Shown one piece after another: positions 10,545-20,212 of a stretch of DNA of 64,000 bases. Source of the stretch: Micrococcales bacterium (GTDB taxonomy: Bacteria > Actinomycetota > Actinomycetes > S36-B12 > UBA10799); assembly GCA_016703125.1 (NCBI GenBank), contig JADJCR010000006.1, positions 149,859 to 213,858 of the forward strand. The letters are read 5' to 3'. Each line of letters opens with the position of its first letter. Position 1 is the first letter of the stretch. The notes below the pieces were generated by a model. The model ran no database searches. It was not told where the DNA came from and was given only the letters and a program-made list of their open reading frames with translations. A program made the translations under genes and the position numbers.

Positions 10545-10979
10545 ATGGACGACCGGGGCAACGGTTTCACCCAGGAGGAAGTGGCGGCCATGAAGCAACG
10601 CGCGGCGGAACTGCGCGCTGAGGGACGAAAGGGCGCCAAGAAGGCCGACGGTCTGCAGACCCTCCTCGACCGGATTGCCGCCATGGCCCCGCGAGACCGT
10701 GCGCTGGCCGAGCGGGTGCACGTGGTCGTGACCACCTACGCCCCGCATCTGAATCCCAAGACCTGGTACGGCATGCCCGCTTACGCCAACGCCGAGGGCA
10801 AGGTCGTGGTGTTCTTCCAGGACGCCGGCAAGTTCAAGTACCGCTACTGCACCCTGGGCTTCCAGGAGGACGCCCACCTTGACGATGGCGACATGTGGCC
10901 GATTTCCTACGCGCTGATCGACTGGACCCCGACCGTGGAGCAGCGGGTCGTCGATCTCGTCACGGCCGCCGCCGGCTGA
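10545..10979 (+). CDS. DUF1801/YdhG-like protein
   Basis: A 144-aa cytosolic protein of the DUF1801 fold, whose members include the frataxin-like YdhG. It carries the characteristic HLNPKTWYGMPAYAN and VVVFFQDAGKFKYRYCTLGF. The ATG at 10545 (MDDRGNGFTQ) is preferred, with GAAAGG upstream; an in-frame ATG at 10512 would add 11 residues. The exact function is unknown. Confidence 0.7.
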   Translation: MDDRGNGFTQEEVAAMKQRAAELRAEGRKGAKKADGLQTLLDRIAAMAPRDRALAERVHVVVTTYAPHLNPKTWYGMPAYANAEGKVVVFFQDAGKFKYRYCTLGFQEDAHLDDGDMWPISYALIDWTPTVEQRVVDLVTAAAG

Positions 10980-11767
10980 TCACTCGGCCACAGCGTCCGG
11001 CAGGCGACTCCCGCGGCGGGTCTGGGGACCACTGAGCCGCACGATCCGCAGCGCCGCGGGCACCAGTTCGACCACGCTGATCGTGACCATCACCCCCGCG
11101 ACGACGGCCAGCAGGGTGCCGACGTGCTGCGGGGTCATCACGGCGGCGTACCGCGCGGCGATCAGGACGCCGAGGATCTCTCCACCCGTTGCGATCGCTG
11201 TGAAGGCGAATGCCCGTCGGCGGCTGCCGCCGGCGGCGATCACCGGCGCCGCGACCGCGAGGCCCTCAGGGATGTTCTGCAACGCGATGACGACCATGCT
11301 CAACACCGCCGCGTCCAGCGAGAGCATTGCCACGGTCACCGTGATGCTGCCCTCGGGAATGTTGTGCAAGCCGATGACCAGCGCCACCACCAAGGCGGTG
11401 CGCGCCAGGTGGGAATGGGCGGAGAACACCCTGCGGACGACCAGAAGCGTGGCCAGGGCGACGCCGGAGCCGAGCAGGAAGAGCCAACTCACTTCTGCGG
11501 TGGACAAGCCGGATGCTCGCGCGTCCGGCACCATCTCCAGCGCGGCCAGAGCCGTCATCGCGACAGCAGCGAAGACGAGCCCGGAGGCTTGGATCAGGGG
11601 GGGCCACGAGCGCCTGGCCGCAGCCATGAGCCATCCGATCATGGTGGCGAGGGCCGCCAGCACCCCAGCAGGATCCCAACCCACAGCGGGGCCGGCGCGT
11701 GGGTGGACAGCAGCAGCGAACCCCAGGACCACGCCGGTTCGCCGGGACCGCCGTACTCGCCCACCAT
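10980..11767 (-). CDS. ZIP-family metal transporter, frameshift near N-terminus
   Basis: An inner-membrane divalent-metal transporter with about eight transmembrane helices. The metal-site motifs are VIGLHNIPEGSITV in TM4 and IALQNIPEGLAVA in TM5; the second usually reads HNIPEG, so Gln replaces a ligand His. The N-terminus (MVGEYGGPGEPAWSW) is in another frame, and one missing G in a G run near 11660 joins ILLG to VLAALATMIGW. It starts at ATG 11767, with AGGAAG upstream. It converges end to end with the DUF1801 gene. Metal specificity cannot be read from the sequence. Confidence 0.75.
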
Positions 11768-11862
11768 CACCCACCACTTCCTGCTGGACACTTCCAGCGT
11801 ACGCCCCGGCACGACGCCGGGAACGCTGTCGGTGGAGCCCTCTGCGTTCACTGGCAGCACCA

Positions 11863-12002
11863 TGACGGATGCCCATGGCGGCTCATCTGGGCGTGATCCC
11901 CTCCAGCGGCCGCGCGTTCGTGCCGATGAGATTCCCGAGGCGGACGCCCAGCCGCCCGATGACGACGAGGTGGTGGTCCGCTATGGACGAGGCAGTCGCT
12001 GA
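11863..12002 (+). CDS. Possible small acidic ORF, about 46 aa
   Basis: This open frame starts MTDAHGGSSGRD, is rich in Asp/Glu/Pro in its second half, and ends VVVRYGRGSR. It overlaps the proposed start of the diguanylate cyclase by 20 bp. No ribosome site is obvious. It could be a short leader protein or chance. Confidence 0.25.
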
Positions 12003-13491
12003 CGGTCCACGTCCCGGTGCCGTCCCGGCCATGCATCGCGCCATCGACACCGCAGTGCAGCGGCGCTGGGCGCTCGGCGTATGGCTGATCGGGGTCGTGT
12101 GCCTGCTGGCGATGGTCATGCCTGCCGGCACACCGGCACATGTGATCCTTCTTCATGCCTCCAACGCCACGGCCGTGCTCGTGATGCTGTGGGCCGCGGT
12201 CAGGATGCCGCCGGGTGCGAGGGCCGTCTGGTGGAGCCTGTGTGTGTACGTCTTGCTGACCGCGTCCGGTGACGTCGTGTACGACGTGTACCAGTACCAC
12301 TGGGACATGGAGCCGTTCCCCAGCGCCGCGGACGGGCTGTACTTCGCGTCCTACCTGGCACTCATCACGGCACTGGTCATCCTGGTCCATCGACGGCAAT
12401 CGGGGCACAACCGGGAGACGTGGATTGACACCGCCGTCATGACGCTCGCCGCGGCGTGCTTGGTGGCCACCGTGGTCGTCGTGCCGATGCTGAACGACAG
12501 CGGGGTATACGATCTGTCCACGGCCATGGCCGTCGCCTACCCCCTGCTCGACGTGGTCGCGCTTTCGGTGATGATCCGCCTGCTGATCGACGTGGAGCGC
12601 ATGAATCTGGCGCTGAGCCTGGTGGCTGTCGCGATCGCCTTGACGCTGACAGCGGACCTGGTCTTCCAGAGCCTCGTCGCGCAGGGCGTGGTGGAGTCCG
12701 CCCCATCCTGGGTGGACGTCTTGTACTTGGCATCCAACCTGCTGATCGCCGCAGCTGCCACGGCCCGGGGAGCCGCTGGCATCGCCAGGCGCGCCCGGAG
12801 CACACATCGCACCAAGGCCCGTCTCATCGGTCTGGCGGTGGCTGCGTTGACGGCACCGTCACTGCTCGCCTACTCGGTGTGGAGCGAGGTCGGATCGGGG
12901 GCGCGCCTGCTGGCTGTGGCATCCATCGCCGTCATCCTGCTGATCCTGTGGGGGTCGTTGATTCTGATCTCGATGGTCGAGCAGCAATCCGCCCTGCTGT
13001 CGGACCTGGCGCGCAGGGATGGGCTCACCGGCCTGCCCAACCGGCGTACCTGGGACTTCGCCCTCGGTCGTGCTGCCGATCGCAGTGCGGAGCAAGGCAT
13101 ACCGCTGACCGTGGCAATGCTCGACCTCGACCACTTCAAGGCATACAACGACCGCCACGGGCACCCCGAGGGCGACAACTTGTTGATTGCCTGCGCCCCG
13201 GTATGGGCCGCATGCCTGGCACCACCTGCACTGCTCGCCCGCTATGGCGGTGAGGAGTTCGCGGCTCTCATGCCTGGATTTCAGCTGGACGACGCACGAC
13301 CTGTGCTTGACCGCCTGCGCGCGGCGACTCCGGTCGGCCAGACCGTCTCCATCGGGTGTGCCGAACGTGCACCCGACGAGCCCATCGTCCAGACCCTCCA
13401 GCGCGCCGATCAGGCGCTGTACACGGCGAAGTCCAGCGGCCGCGACCGCGTTGTGGCACACCAGCCCGATCGGCTGGAGGTGGAGGCCTAG
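11983..13491 (+). CDS. Membrane diguanylate cyclase (GGDEF domain)
   Basis: This protein would make cyclic di-GMP from two GTP. Residues 20-320 form an integral membrane sensor of about eight to nine helices, not a named MASE domain to my eye. The C-terminal GGDEF domain runs from RRDGLTGLPNRR through LDLDHFKAYND to the active-site RYGGEEFAAL. The GGEEF variant is catalytically competent. The inhibitory RxxD site expected just upstream is absent, so product feedback may be missing. The ATG at 11983 is chosen; the frame extends upstream without clear signals. There is no EAL domain. Confidence 0.85.
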   Translation: MDEAVADGPRPGAVPAMHRAIDTAVQRRWALGVWLIGVVCLLAMVMPAGTPAHVILLHASNATAVLVMLWAAVRMPPGARAVWWSLCVYVLLTASGDVVYDVYQYHWDMEPFPSAADGLYFASYLALITALVILVHRRQSGHNRETWIDTAVMTLAAACLVATVVVVPMLNDSGVYDLSTAMAVAYPLLDVVALSVMIRLLIDVERMNLALSLVAVAIALTLTADLVFQSLVAQGVVESAPSWVDVLYLASNLLIAAAATARGAAGIARRARSTHRTKARLIGLAVAALTAPSLLAYSVWSEVGSGARLLAVASIAVILLILWGSLILISMVEQQSALLSDLARRDGLTGLPNRRTWDFALGRAADRSAEQGIPLTVAMLDLDHFKAYNDRHGHPEGDNLLIACAPVWAACLAPPALLARYGGEEFAALMPGFQLDDARPVLDRLRAATPVGQTVSIGCAERAPDEPIVQTLQRADQALYTAKSSGRDRVVAHQPDRLEVEA

Positions 13492-13526
13492 CGCGCAACG
13501 TGGACGCCTCCTCCAGCGCGCCCGGT

Positions 13527-14165
13527 CTACAACTTGGCCAGCCCGCCGACGAGCAGGAACAGCCCTATCAACGCCAGCACGACCGCGGCCACTGCGGCGT
13601 TGTTCCGCTGCAGCCACTCACGTGCGGTGCTCAGCCGCTCCAGAGTGCCGTCGCCACCCACGAGGAACACGACCAGCGGTGCCACCACACTGGCAGCACC
13701 CACGCCGACGAACACGACGATGGCGCCTGCGGAGCCGGCGATCCCCACATCGCTGGTCCCCACCGCCAGCCCGGCGGCAAGGGCCATCAGAAGTTCCTTG
13801 GGGTTGGCCGCCGACATCAGCACGCCGAACCTGACGGCCTCCCGCGGCCCGGCGTCCATGATCGCCGCCAGCCAGCGGGGAGTTGACTGCGCACCCCGAC
13901 CCGACCACATCTTCACGGCCATCAGCACCAGCACCGCGCCCAGCGCGACCCGTAGCCAAGCCGCCCACCCGCGGGTCTGCTCCTGGTCATCGATCAGCCC
14001 CGCGAGCAGCGCGAAGACCACCGTCGCCGCCGTGACGCCCAGCACCCAGGTCACGACGTACGTCACCGACGTCGGGCGCGGACGCGGCGTGAACAGGAAG
14101 ACGACGGCCATGATGACGGGCAACGGCGACGCGAACACCCCGATAGCGAAGGGCAGGATCTCCAT
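13527..14165 (-). CDS. GAP-family (Sap-like) membrane protein
   Basis: A 212-aa protein with six predicted transmembrane helices of the actinobacterial GAP/Sap family, implicated in mycobacteria in glycolipid transport or addressing. Motifs seen are FASPLPVIMAVVFLFTPRP, SAANPKELLMALAAGLAVG and REWLQRNNAAVAAVVLALIG. It starts at ATG 14165 (MEILPF). Rearranged fragments of a close homologue lie at 34058-34228. Confidence 0.75.
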   Translation of the reverse strand: MEILPFAIGVFASPLPVIMAVVFLFTPRPRPTSVTYVVTWVLGVTAATVVFALLAGLIDDQEQTRGWAAWLRVALGAVLVLMAVKMWSGRGAQSTPRWLAAIMDAGPREAVRFGVLMSAANPKELLMALAAGLAVGTSDVGIAGSAGAIVVFVGVGAASVVAPLVVFLVGGDGTLERLSTAREWLQRNNAAVAAVVLALIGLFLLVGGLAKL

Positions 14166-14266
14166 GATCAAAGTCGCCACCCGGCCATTGTGGGGCGCCA
14201 GTCCCACCCAGTCCTGCCAAGCGTCCGCGGCGTAGGGTCTGTGACACAGCACCGGAGGAGGACACA

Positions 14267-15280
14267 GTGCGCGCCATCGTCCAAGACCGCTACGGCCCCT
14301 ACCGCGAGGTGCTCGGCGTCCGGGAGGTCCCGCGACCGGCCGTCGGCAGCGGGCATGTGCTCGTGCGGGTGCGGGCCACCTCGGTGCACGCCGACGTGTG
14401 GCATGCAGTCAACGGGATCCCGTACGTCCTGCGGCTCATGGGGGCAGGAGTCCGGGCACCCAGGCAAACCGTGCCCGGCACGGACCTGGCCGGCGAGGTG
14501 GTCCAGGTAGGCGCCGGGGTGGGCCGGGTGGCGCCCGGCGACCGGGTCTTCGGCGAGGTCACTGGCAACAACCAGTGGAGCAACGCCGGGACGTTCGCCG
14601 AGTACGCGGCCGTCGACGCATCCCTGCTGGCGCCGATCCCGGACCACCTGTCATTCCAGGAGGCAGCGGCCGTTCCCACCGCCGCCCTCATCGCCCTGAT
14701 GAACCTGCGCGACCAGGGCCGGGTCAGCGCCGGTCAGCGGGTCCTGGTCAACGGAGCAGGCGGCGCGGTCGGGGTGTGGGCTGTGCAACTCGCGAAGGTG
14801 TTCGGTGCGGAGGTCACCGCCGTCGATGCCCCCAAGAAACTCGACCTGCTGCGCGAACTCGGTGCCGATCACGTCATCGACTACACGGAGCAGGACTTCA
14901 CCGGCATGGGCGTTCGCTACGACATGGTGTTCGACATCGTGTCGCAGGCTTCGTTCCGGCAGGTCCGGCGAGCGCTGGAGCCGGATGGCACCTTCGTGTT
15001 CATCGGTCACGACCATTACGGCCGCTCGGGTCACCGCGTGCTCGGCAGCCTGGGGCGGGTGCTGCCGCTCATGGCCGCTTCCCCGGTCGTGAAGCAACTT
15101 CCCGGCATCCGCAGCGGCCACTCCCGGGATGAGAACTGGGCAACCCTCGTCGACCTCCTGGCCCACCACAGGATCCGCCCGGTGGTCGACGAGCGGGTCT
15201 TCGCCTTGGAACGGGCCGTTGATGCCCTCGACTACCTGGCCACGGGGGCAGCGAAGGGCCGCGTGATCCTCACTGTGTGA
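14267..15280 (+). CDS. Zinc-independent MDR/quinone oxidoreductase-like protein
   Basis: A 337-aa NAD(P)-dependent medium-chain dehydrogenase/reductase related to quinone oxidoreductase. An N-terminal GroES-like fold (PGTDLAGEVVQVG, PGDRVFGEV) is followed by a Rossmann domain with VNGAGGAVGVWAVQLAKVFG. The catalytic zinc Cys/His set is missing, as in QOR enzymes. The GTG start has GGAGGAGG upstream. It is divergent from the GAP-family gene by about 100 bp. The substrate is unknown. Confidence 0.8.
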   Translation: MRAIVQDRYGPYREVLGVREVPRPAVGSGHVLVRVRATSVHADVWHAVNGIPYVLRLMGAGVRAPRQTVPGTDLAGEVVQVGAGVGRVAPGDRVFGEVTGNNQWSNAGTFAEYAAVDASLLAPIPDHLSFQEAAAVPTAALIALMNLRDQGRVSAGQRVLVNGAGGAVGVWAVQLAKVFGAEVTAVDAPKKLDLLRELGADHVIDYTEQDFTGMGVRYDMVFDIVSQASFRQVRRALEPDGTFVFIGHDHYGRSGHRVLGSLGRVLPLMAASPVVKQLPGIRSGHSRDENWATLVDLLAHHRIRPVVDERVFALERAVDALDYLATGAAKGRVILTV

Positions 15281-15381
15281 GCACTGGCCGCGACGTTTCC
15301 GCCGGGTTGGAGAACACACGTATGTTGTCCAACGCGGTGAACGAACTCCAACGCCGCCGATCGCGTGCGCCCGTCGACAGC

Positions 15382-15927
15382 TCAGGTCGCGGGCACGTAC
15401 CGCAGCGCCACAGCTCCTGAGTCGTAGTCCAGCCTGCCCACCGGCTTCAGATCCACACGCTTCGACAGCCCGGCGAACAAGGACGGACCATGCCCCACAA
15501 GCACGGGATGCACCACGAACTCGTACTCATCGATCAACCCCATTTCCGCCAATGCCATCGGCAGCATCACCCCGCCCACGTACAGTCCCTCACCGGGCTC
15601 CCGCTTGAGATCGACGATGGCACTGCGCAGGTCGCCTCGGATGAGTTCGGCGTTCCAGTCGACGCTGTTCAAGGTGCTCGACACGACGTACTTCTTCGCG
15701 GCGTCGATCGTACGGGCGAAGGGGTCCGTCCATGTCGGCATTGGACTCTGCTGCGGGAGGCGCCAAGCCTGCTCCATCATCTGGTAGGTCACCCTGCCGA
15801 AGATCAGCGCGTCGGCCTGCACGAGCTTCTCCATCGCACGGACGTGCAACTGCTCATCGGGGATGACCGTGCGGTGGTCACAGCATCCGTCGAGGGTGAT
15901 GTTGATGGAGTACCGAAGGGGCCGCAT
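15382..15927 (-). CDS. Dihydrofolate-reductase-like (RibD C-terminal) reductase
   Basis: A 181-aa cytosolic protein with the DHFR/RibD_C fold: RYSINITLDGCCDHR at the N-terminus, DALIFGRVTYQMME, KYVVSSTLN and YVGGVMLPMALAEMGLIDEYEFVVHPV. These stand-alone proteins probably reduce small substrates with NADPH; the true substrate is unknown. It stands alone between divergent or convergent neighbours. Confidence 0.8.
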   Translation of the reverse strand: MRPLRYSINITLDGCCDHRTVIPDEQLHVRAMEKLVQADALIFGRVTYQMMEQAWRLPQQSPMPTWTDPFARTIDAAKKYVVSSTLNSVDWNAELIRGDLRSAIVDLKREPGEGLYVGGVMLPMALAEMGLIDEYEFVVHPVLVGHGPSLFAGLSKRVDLKPVGRLDYDSGAVALRYVPAT

Positions 15928-15995
15928 GCCGGGAGCCTACGCTGGGTGCCGCCCTGTGGGCTTAGTACATGCAGCGACGAATCAAGCCGACGCGC

Positions 15996-16976
15996 TCAGC
16001 GGCTGCGGGCAGCCCGGACCACCTCGCGGATGGCGCGGGTCACCAGCCGTGGTTGCTCGAGCTGGATGTAGTGCCCGCTCTTGGTCGCGACCACGTGGCG
16101 GGCGCCCGGGACGAGTTCGGCCAGCATGTCCTGGGAGTCCTGGAACGCGCGCTCCAGTTCAGCGACGGGCCAGTCAGGTGGGAACCCGAACGGGTTCGGA
16201 AGATCCCGGGAGTGGGACAGAACCACGACCGGCATCCGCCGCAGCGGGGTGTCCGCCTGCGCCTGCTGTACCTGTGCGGCGCTGGTCTCGAGGCTGAGTC
16301 GCTCAAGTGCTGAGTAGTCCTCGAGGCCGGGCGGCGGCCCGGGGTTCAGCACAGCGGCCAAGTACTGCTCGGGCGTCAGGAAGTCCTTGTACGCGGCGAC
16401 GAAGTCCTCGTTCTGGGCATCGACCGACACCAGGCCGGCAGTTGCGCGTGGATAGGTGGTCGCGTAGAGGCGGGCGACCATACCGCCGTACGAATGCCCG
16501 ACCAGCACGTATGGTCCTGGCACATCGGCGGAGCGCAGCAGCGTGCGCAGATCGCCGACGATGTCACGCGCGCTGCGCGGCATCGCGACCGGGTCGCTGC
16601 GACTGCGCCGGTTGGGCAGCAGGTACGTGCCTGGGCGGTCGTACGTGCACACGCGGGTGAACCGGGCGACCGCGGGGAACACCGCTCGACCCGGCCCGAG
16701 GGGCGCCATGCTCCAGATCGCTCCGAGGTCACCGGTGCCAGCCTCCAGCACCACCGTGGGGCTCCCAGTGCCGCGGCAGCGCAGGAACATCTTGCGCCCA
16801 CCCGGGATCACGACCCGTTTGGCGAAGGCACCGACCTTGTGGCCGTGCAGGGTCGTCGTTGCCACGGCCTCACCGGCGCGCAGTTCGGCGGCTGCCGGCG
16901 CCACCAGTCCGCCTGTCACGATTGCGCACGCCAGCAACGCCGATCCGGCCATTGTGGGCATCCCGCGCCCGGTCAC
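15996..16976 (-). CDS. Secreted alpha/beta hydrolase
   Basis: A 326-aa protein with an N-terminal signal sequence (ALLACAIVTGGLVAPAAA) and an alpha/beta hydrolase fold. The oxyanion strand is VVLEAGTGD, the nucleophile elbow VLVGHSYGGMVARLYA, and the catalytic His lies in VATKSGHYIQLEQP. It probably acts outside the cell on an ester or peptide. Its start overlaps the stop of a lipoprotein fragment by 4 bp. Confidence 0.8.
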   Translation of the reverse strand: MTGRGMPTMAGSALLACAIVTGGLVAPAAAELRAGEAVATTTLHGHKVGAFAKRVVIPGGRKMFLRCRGTGSPTVVLEAGTGDLGAIWSMAPLGPGRAVFPAVARFTRVCTYDRPGTYLLPNRRSRSDPVAMPRSARDIVGDLRTLLRSADVPGPYVLVGHSYGGMVARLYATTYPRATAGLVSVDAQNEDFVAAYKDFLTPEQYLAAVLNPGPPPGLEDYSALERLSLETSAAQVQQAQADTPLRRMPVVVLSHSRDLPNPFGFPPDWPVAELERAFQDSQDMLAELVPGARHVVATKSGHYIQLEQPRLVTRAIREVVRAARSR

Positions 16977-17238
16977 CTCTCCGACCCTTCACTCGGTGAC
17001 GCAGCCAGCGCCTGGTCGGGGGCGAGTGCGGTGGTGAGCGCCTTCTGCCCGTCCTTCGTGACCTGCACGATGAGCGCCCGGAGGTGATGCTTGCTCATCG
17101 CCTCACGCGCGACCTTCTCGATCGGCGCAACCATGCGGGGTCGGCGGTGGCTGCCTGCGAACTTGCCGAGGACGTGGGACTGGTGCTGCCCGAGCACGCG
17201 ACCAGCAGTGCTGACCCTGCTGCGACGAGCACGGCCAT
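16973..17238 (-). pseudogene. N-terminal remnant of a lipoprotein serine hydrolase (beta-lactamase-like)
   Basis: The ATG at 17238 opens a lipoprotein signal peptide with the lipobox LLVACSGS. After ATADPA the frame breaks near 17135 (one missing A in GCAATG) and continues PIEKVAREAMSKHHLRALIVQVTKDGQKALT, the usual opening of beta-lactamase-family hydrolases. The remainder (SxxK, YxN and about 400 residues) is absent: the frame ends SPSEGSER after about 88 residues. It is a truncated gene whose stop overlaps the next hydrolase start. Confidence 0.55.
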
Positions 17239-17379
17239 GGCGCTCTGCCTTCCGACTTCGTGAAGCCGCCACGGCATCTCCAATCCGTCGCGAGAGTTGC
17301 CACGCAGCCCTCAGGGGGCCACAGTAGTCACCCCGCGCAGGAGGTCGCTACGGTCCTTGTCCTGTGCCACGATGACCGA

Positions 17380-18555
17380 ATGGTCACCCGCGGCGTCCTG
17401 AGCGCGCTTGTCGCTCTGACGGTGGGCGCGGGGCTCGTGGCAGGACCCGCCCTTGGTGAGGCGGACCTCTCCGTGACCCGTAGTGCCCAGAAGTTCACCC
17501 CGGTGATCCAGAAGGTGCAGGCACAGCCACGCTGGTTCGAGGGCGACGACGGACGCGTCCATCTTCAGTACGAAGTCCTGCTGATGAATGCCAGCCCGCT
17601 GGCCGTTGAGGTGAACTCGGTCGAGGTGCTCGACGGCGGCGGCCACCTTGTGCGGCGGCTGTCCGGAAAGGCACTGGAATCCGCGATGGGATGGGCGGAC
17701 GCCACGACCACTCGGATGCTGGAGTCACACGCAGTCGTGCCGGTCTGGATCGATCTGACGTTTCGCAGGCGCAGTTCGCTTCCCACACGCGTGAAGCAGC
17801 GCCTTACGGTGTCCCTTCCGGAGGGTCTGCCTGTGGGCCCCAAGGTGACGGACACCTCGAAGAGCGTCGAGGTCGCACCAAATGCGGCGAGGGTCATCGC
17901 ACCGCCGCTGCGCGGGAAGAGGTGGGTAGCGATCGTCGGCGGCCACCGGCGGGCCTTGCAGCCGGTCAACGGCCGTCTGGAACTGGGTCAGCGATTCGCC
18001 GTCGACTTCTCGGCCCAACTCGATCGCAGCGGCGTCTCGGGGCGCGGCAACCCCTCGCGCAACTCCAGTTACTTCAACTACGGTCAGCCCCTCCTGGCCG
18101 TCGGTGACGGGACGGTCGTGGCGGCCGTCGATCGCTATCCCGACCAGATCCCGAATGCTCCGGAACCCGTCAGCTTGGCGGCGGCAGACGGCAACCACGT
18201 GATCATCAGACTCGCTCGCGGCGTGTACGCGGCGTATGCCCACATCAAGCCGGGGACAGTGCGGGTGCGTCCCGGCCAACGGATCAAGGCGGGGCAGGTC
18301 CTGGGAAGGCTCGGGAACTCCGGTGCCACGACCGGCCCCCACCTGCATTTCCAGTTGATGAGTCGGCCGTCCCTGCTCGACGCGGATGGGTTGCCGTTCG
18401 TCGTGCACCGGTTCCGTTTCGACGGACGGGCACCTTCTCTGGAGGCGTTCATCGACGCCGACCGGGAGGGTACGCCGGTACTGTTCGATCGATCAGGGGC
18501 GGGCGATCGCCGTGATCAGGGCTTCACCGGACTCGACGTCGTGTCCTTCCGCTGA
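17380..18555 (+). CDS. Secreted M23 (LytM)-like protein with incomplete zinc site
   Basis: A 391-aa exported protein. A signal peptide (VALTVGAGLVAGPALG) is followed by a roughly 200-residue beta-rich region and a C-terminal LytM/M23 lysostaphin-like domain. The HxH motif is present as TTGPHLHFQL, and YAHIKPGTVRVRPGQRIKAGQVLG is typical. At the first zinc motif, where a HxxxD is expected before AVGDGTVV, it reads SSYFNYGQPLLAVGDGTVV, lacking both ligands. It is therefore probably a regulator or binding protein rather than an active peptidoglycan endopeptidase. It starts at ATG 17380. Confidence 0.75.
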   Translation: MVTRGVLSALVALTVGAGLVAGPALGEADLSVTRSAQKFTPVIQKVQAQPRWFEGDDGRVHLQYEVLLMNASPLAVEVNSVEVLDGGGHLVRRLSGKALESAMGWADATTTRMLESHAVVPVWIDLTFRRRSSLPTRVKQRLTVSLPEGLPVGPKVTDTSKSVEVAPNAARVIAPPLRGKRWVAIVGGHRRALQPVNGRLELGQRFAVDFSAQLDRSGVSGRGNPSRNSSYFNYGQPLLAVGDGTVVAAVDRYPDQIPNAPEPVSLAAADGNHVIIRLARGVYAAYAHIKPGTVRVRPGQRIKAGQVLGRLGNSGATTGPHLHFQLMSRPSLLDADGLPFVVHRFRFDGRAPSLEAFIDADREGTPVLFDRSGAGDRRDQGFTGLDVVSFR

Positions 18556-18580
18556 CAAGCCCGGCCTGACCCGCGGACCG

Positions 18581-20137
18581 CTAGCCGGAAGATGCGAAAG
18601 GCCGCTGGTCCGGCGTGCACACCGAGCCCGGCTGCGGCGTGATCAGATCCACCAGATACTCCACGCGCGCCCGCTCGACGCACTCGCTCAAATCCTGATA
18701 GCTGACGTGGCCGTAGCCGTCATGTGTGAGCAACACGGCATTACCCAGACGGCGCTGGGCACGCACCGCGTTGTGGTAGGGCGTATTGGGGTCGTACCGG
18801 GTGCCGATCAGCAGGATGGGGTTCTTGGTCGAGGCGTTCCACGGCCCGCGGTAGTTGTCCTGTCCGGCAACCGGCCATGCAGCGCAGGGCGCCCAGAGCC
18901 ACCAGCCGTTCACCCTGCCCTGCATGTGGCTGATCCGGTTGAGGCGTCCGATCACCTGCGGCCACGCCCCCAACCCCTTGCTCGCCGGGGCATCGGCGCA
19001 CTGGATCGCCGCGGACGTTGACGCGCCTGCCCAGCCTGCAGGAGTGAGGAACGGGCTGGCTCCGATGTGGAGGGCTGACGCGTCGCCGCTCAGCGCCGCG
19101 CTCAGCGCCGCCGCGTTCGCAGGCCACAGGGCCGGATTGCGCAGCGGTTCGAACTGCGACAGCAACAGGTCGCCCTCACTCAGAACCCCGGGCGGGCTGG
19201 CGTCGGGGGCCGGAACCGGTGAGCGCCGTGCCCGCTGGAACAGTCGGTGCACGAGCTTCGCAGGCGGGCGGGCCCTACCTGCGAGCGCACAGCGGTCAGG
19301 ACCGGCTCGCCGACACAGGTCGAGGAACTTCGCGAAGACCTCATCGGCTCCGCTCACACTGCTCGCGGCACGCGCCTCCGCGTTGCGGACGTACGGCACG
19401 GGGTCGACAATGCCGTCGAGCAGCATCGCCCTGACCCTCCCCGGATACATGTTGGCGTAGGTCTGCCCCAAGAAGGTGCCGTAGGAAAGTCCCACGTAGG
19501 TCAGTTCACGATCGCCGACTAGGCCACGGAGGTGGTCGAGATCACGCGCGGTGTCCGCAGTCGAGATGTGGGGCAGCAGCCAACCACTGACCTGTCCGCA
19601 CCGGCGCGCCAGCGAGGCGGTCTTGCGCCGGAACGACCGGGACTGCGCCGTGGTCGTGGGGATGGAAACACCTGCCCAGAACCTCGCCGCGCTCCTCTCG
19701 TTGCGGAAGCAGCGCACCGGCGTGCTGGCGTTGGTGCCGCGGGGATCCCAGCTGACCACGTCGAACCGGCCATCCCCCCAGCCGTCCAGATCGTCGCCCG
19801 CGCCCTTCACCAGTCCGACGCCCGAACTCCCCGGCCCACCCGGGTTGATGAACATCGAGCCGAGTCGCTGGTCGGGACGGCTGGCGAGATGGCGGATTAC
19901 CTTCAGGCTGATCGTGCGTCCACGGGGCCGATCCCAGTCCAGCGGAACGCGAATCCGGGCGCATTCAAGTCGCTCCCCGCAACTGCGCCAAGTGATGGAC
20001 ATCGCTGGAGACGGCGAGTCCGGCACGCTGCCGGCCGCAACACCACCGATCAGAGTCGCGGCCACCAGCGCCACCGCCAGAACGGAGGCAAGGCCAAGCC
20101 GCCACCGAACAAGGGACGTCGGCCGCACTGTGGTCAT
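18581..20137 (-). CDS. Exported tripeptidyl aminopeptidase-like alpha/beta hydrolase (S33)
   Basis: This 518-aa exported protease is of the Streptomyces Slp/Tap type, which removes tripeptides or short peptides from extracellular proteins. It has a signal anchor (LGLASVLAVALVAATLIGGV), the oxyanion loop INPGGPGSSG, SWDPRGTNAS, the nucleophile elbow TYVGLSYGTFLGQTYA, the acid region IGTRYDPNTPYHNA and the His region LTHDGYGHVSY. The ATG at 20137 is chosen because GAAGGG lies 9 nt upstream. Length fits the family. Confidence 0.85.
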   Translation of the reverse strand: MTTVRPTSLVRWRLGLASVLAVALVAATLIGGVAAGSVPDSPSPAMSITWRSCGERLECARIRVPLDWDRPRGRTISLKVIRHLASRPDQRLGSMFINPGGPGSSGVGLVKGAGDDLDGWGDGRFDVVSWDPRGTNASTPVRCFRNERSAARFWAGVSIPTTTAQSRSFRRKTASLARRCGQVSGWLLPHISTADTARDLDHLRGLVGDRELTYVGLSYGTFLGQTYANMYPGRVRAMLLDGIVDPVPYVRNAEARAASSVSGADEVFAKFLDLCRRAGPDRCALAGRARPPAKLVHRLFQRARRSPVPAPDASPPGVLSEGDLLLSQFEPLRNPALWPANAAALSAALSGDASALHIGASPFLTPAGWAGASTSAAIQCADAPASKGLGAWPQVIGRLNRISHMQGRVNGWWLWAPCAAWPVAGQDNYRGPWNASTKNPILLIGTRYDPNTPYHNAVRAQRRLGNAVLLTHDGYGHVSYQDLSECVERARVEYLVDLITPQPGSVCTPDQRPFASSG

Positions 20138-20212
20138 GAGGAGCATCCCTTCACAGCGGATCCCCCACACTACCCGCGCGGCGACACCGCGGATAGTCTC
20201 CGGAACCCGGCC

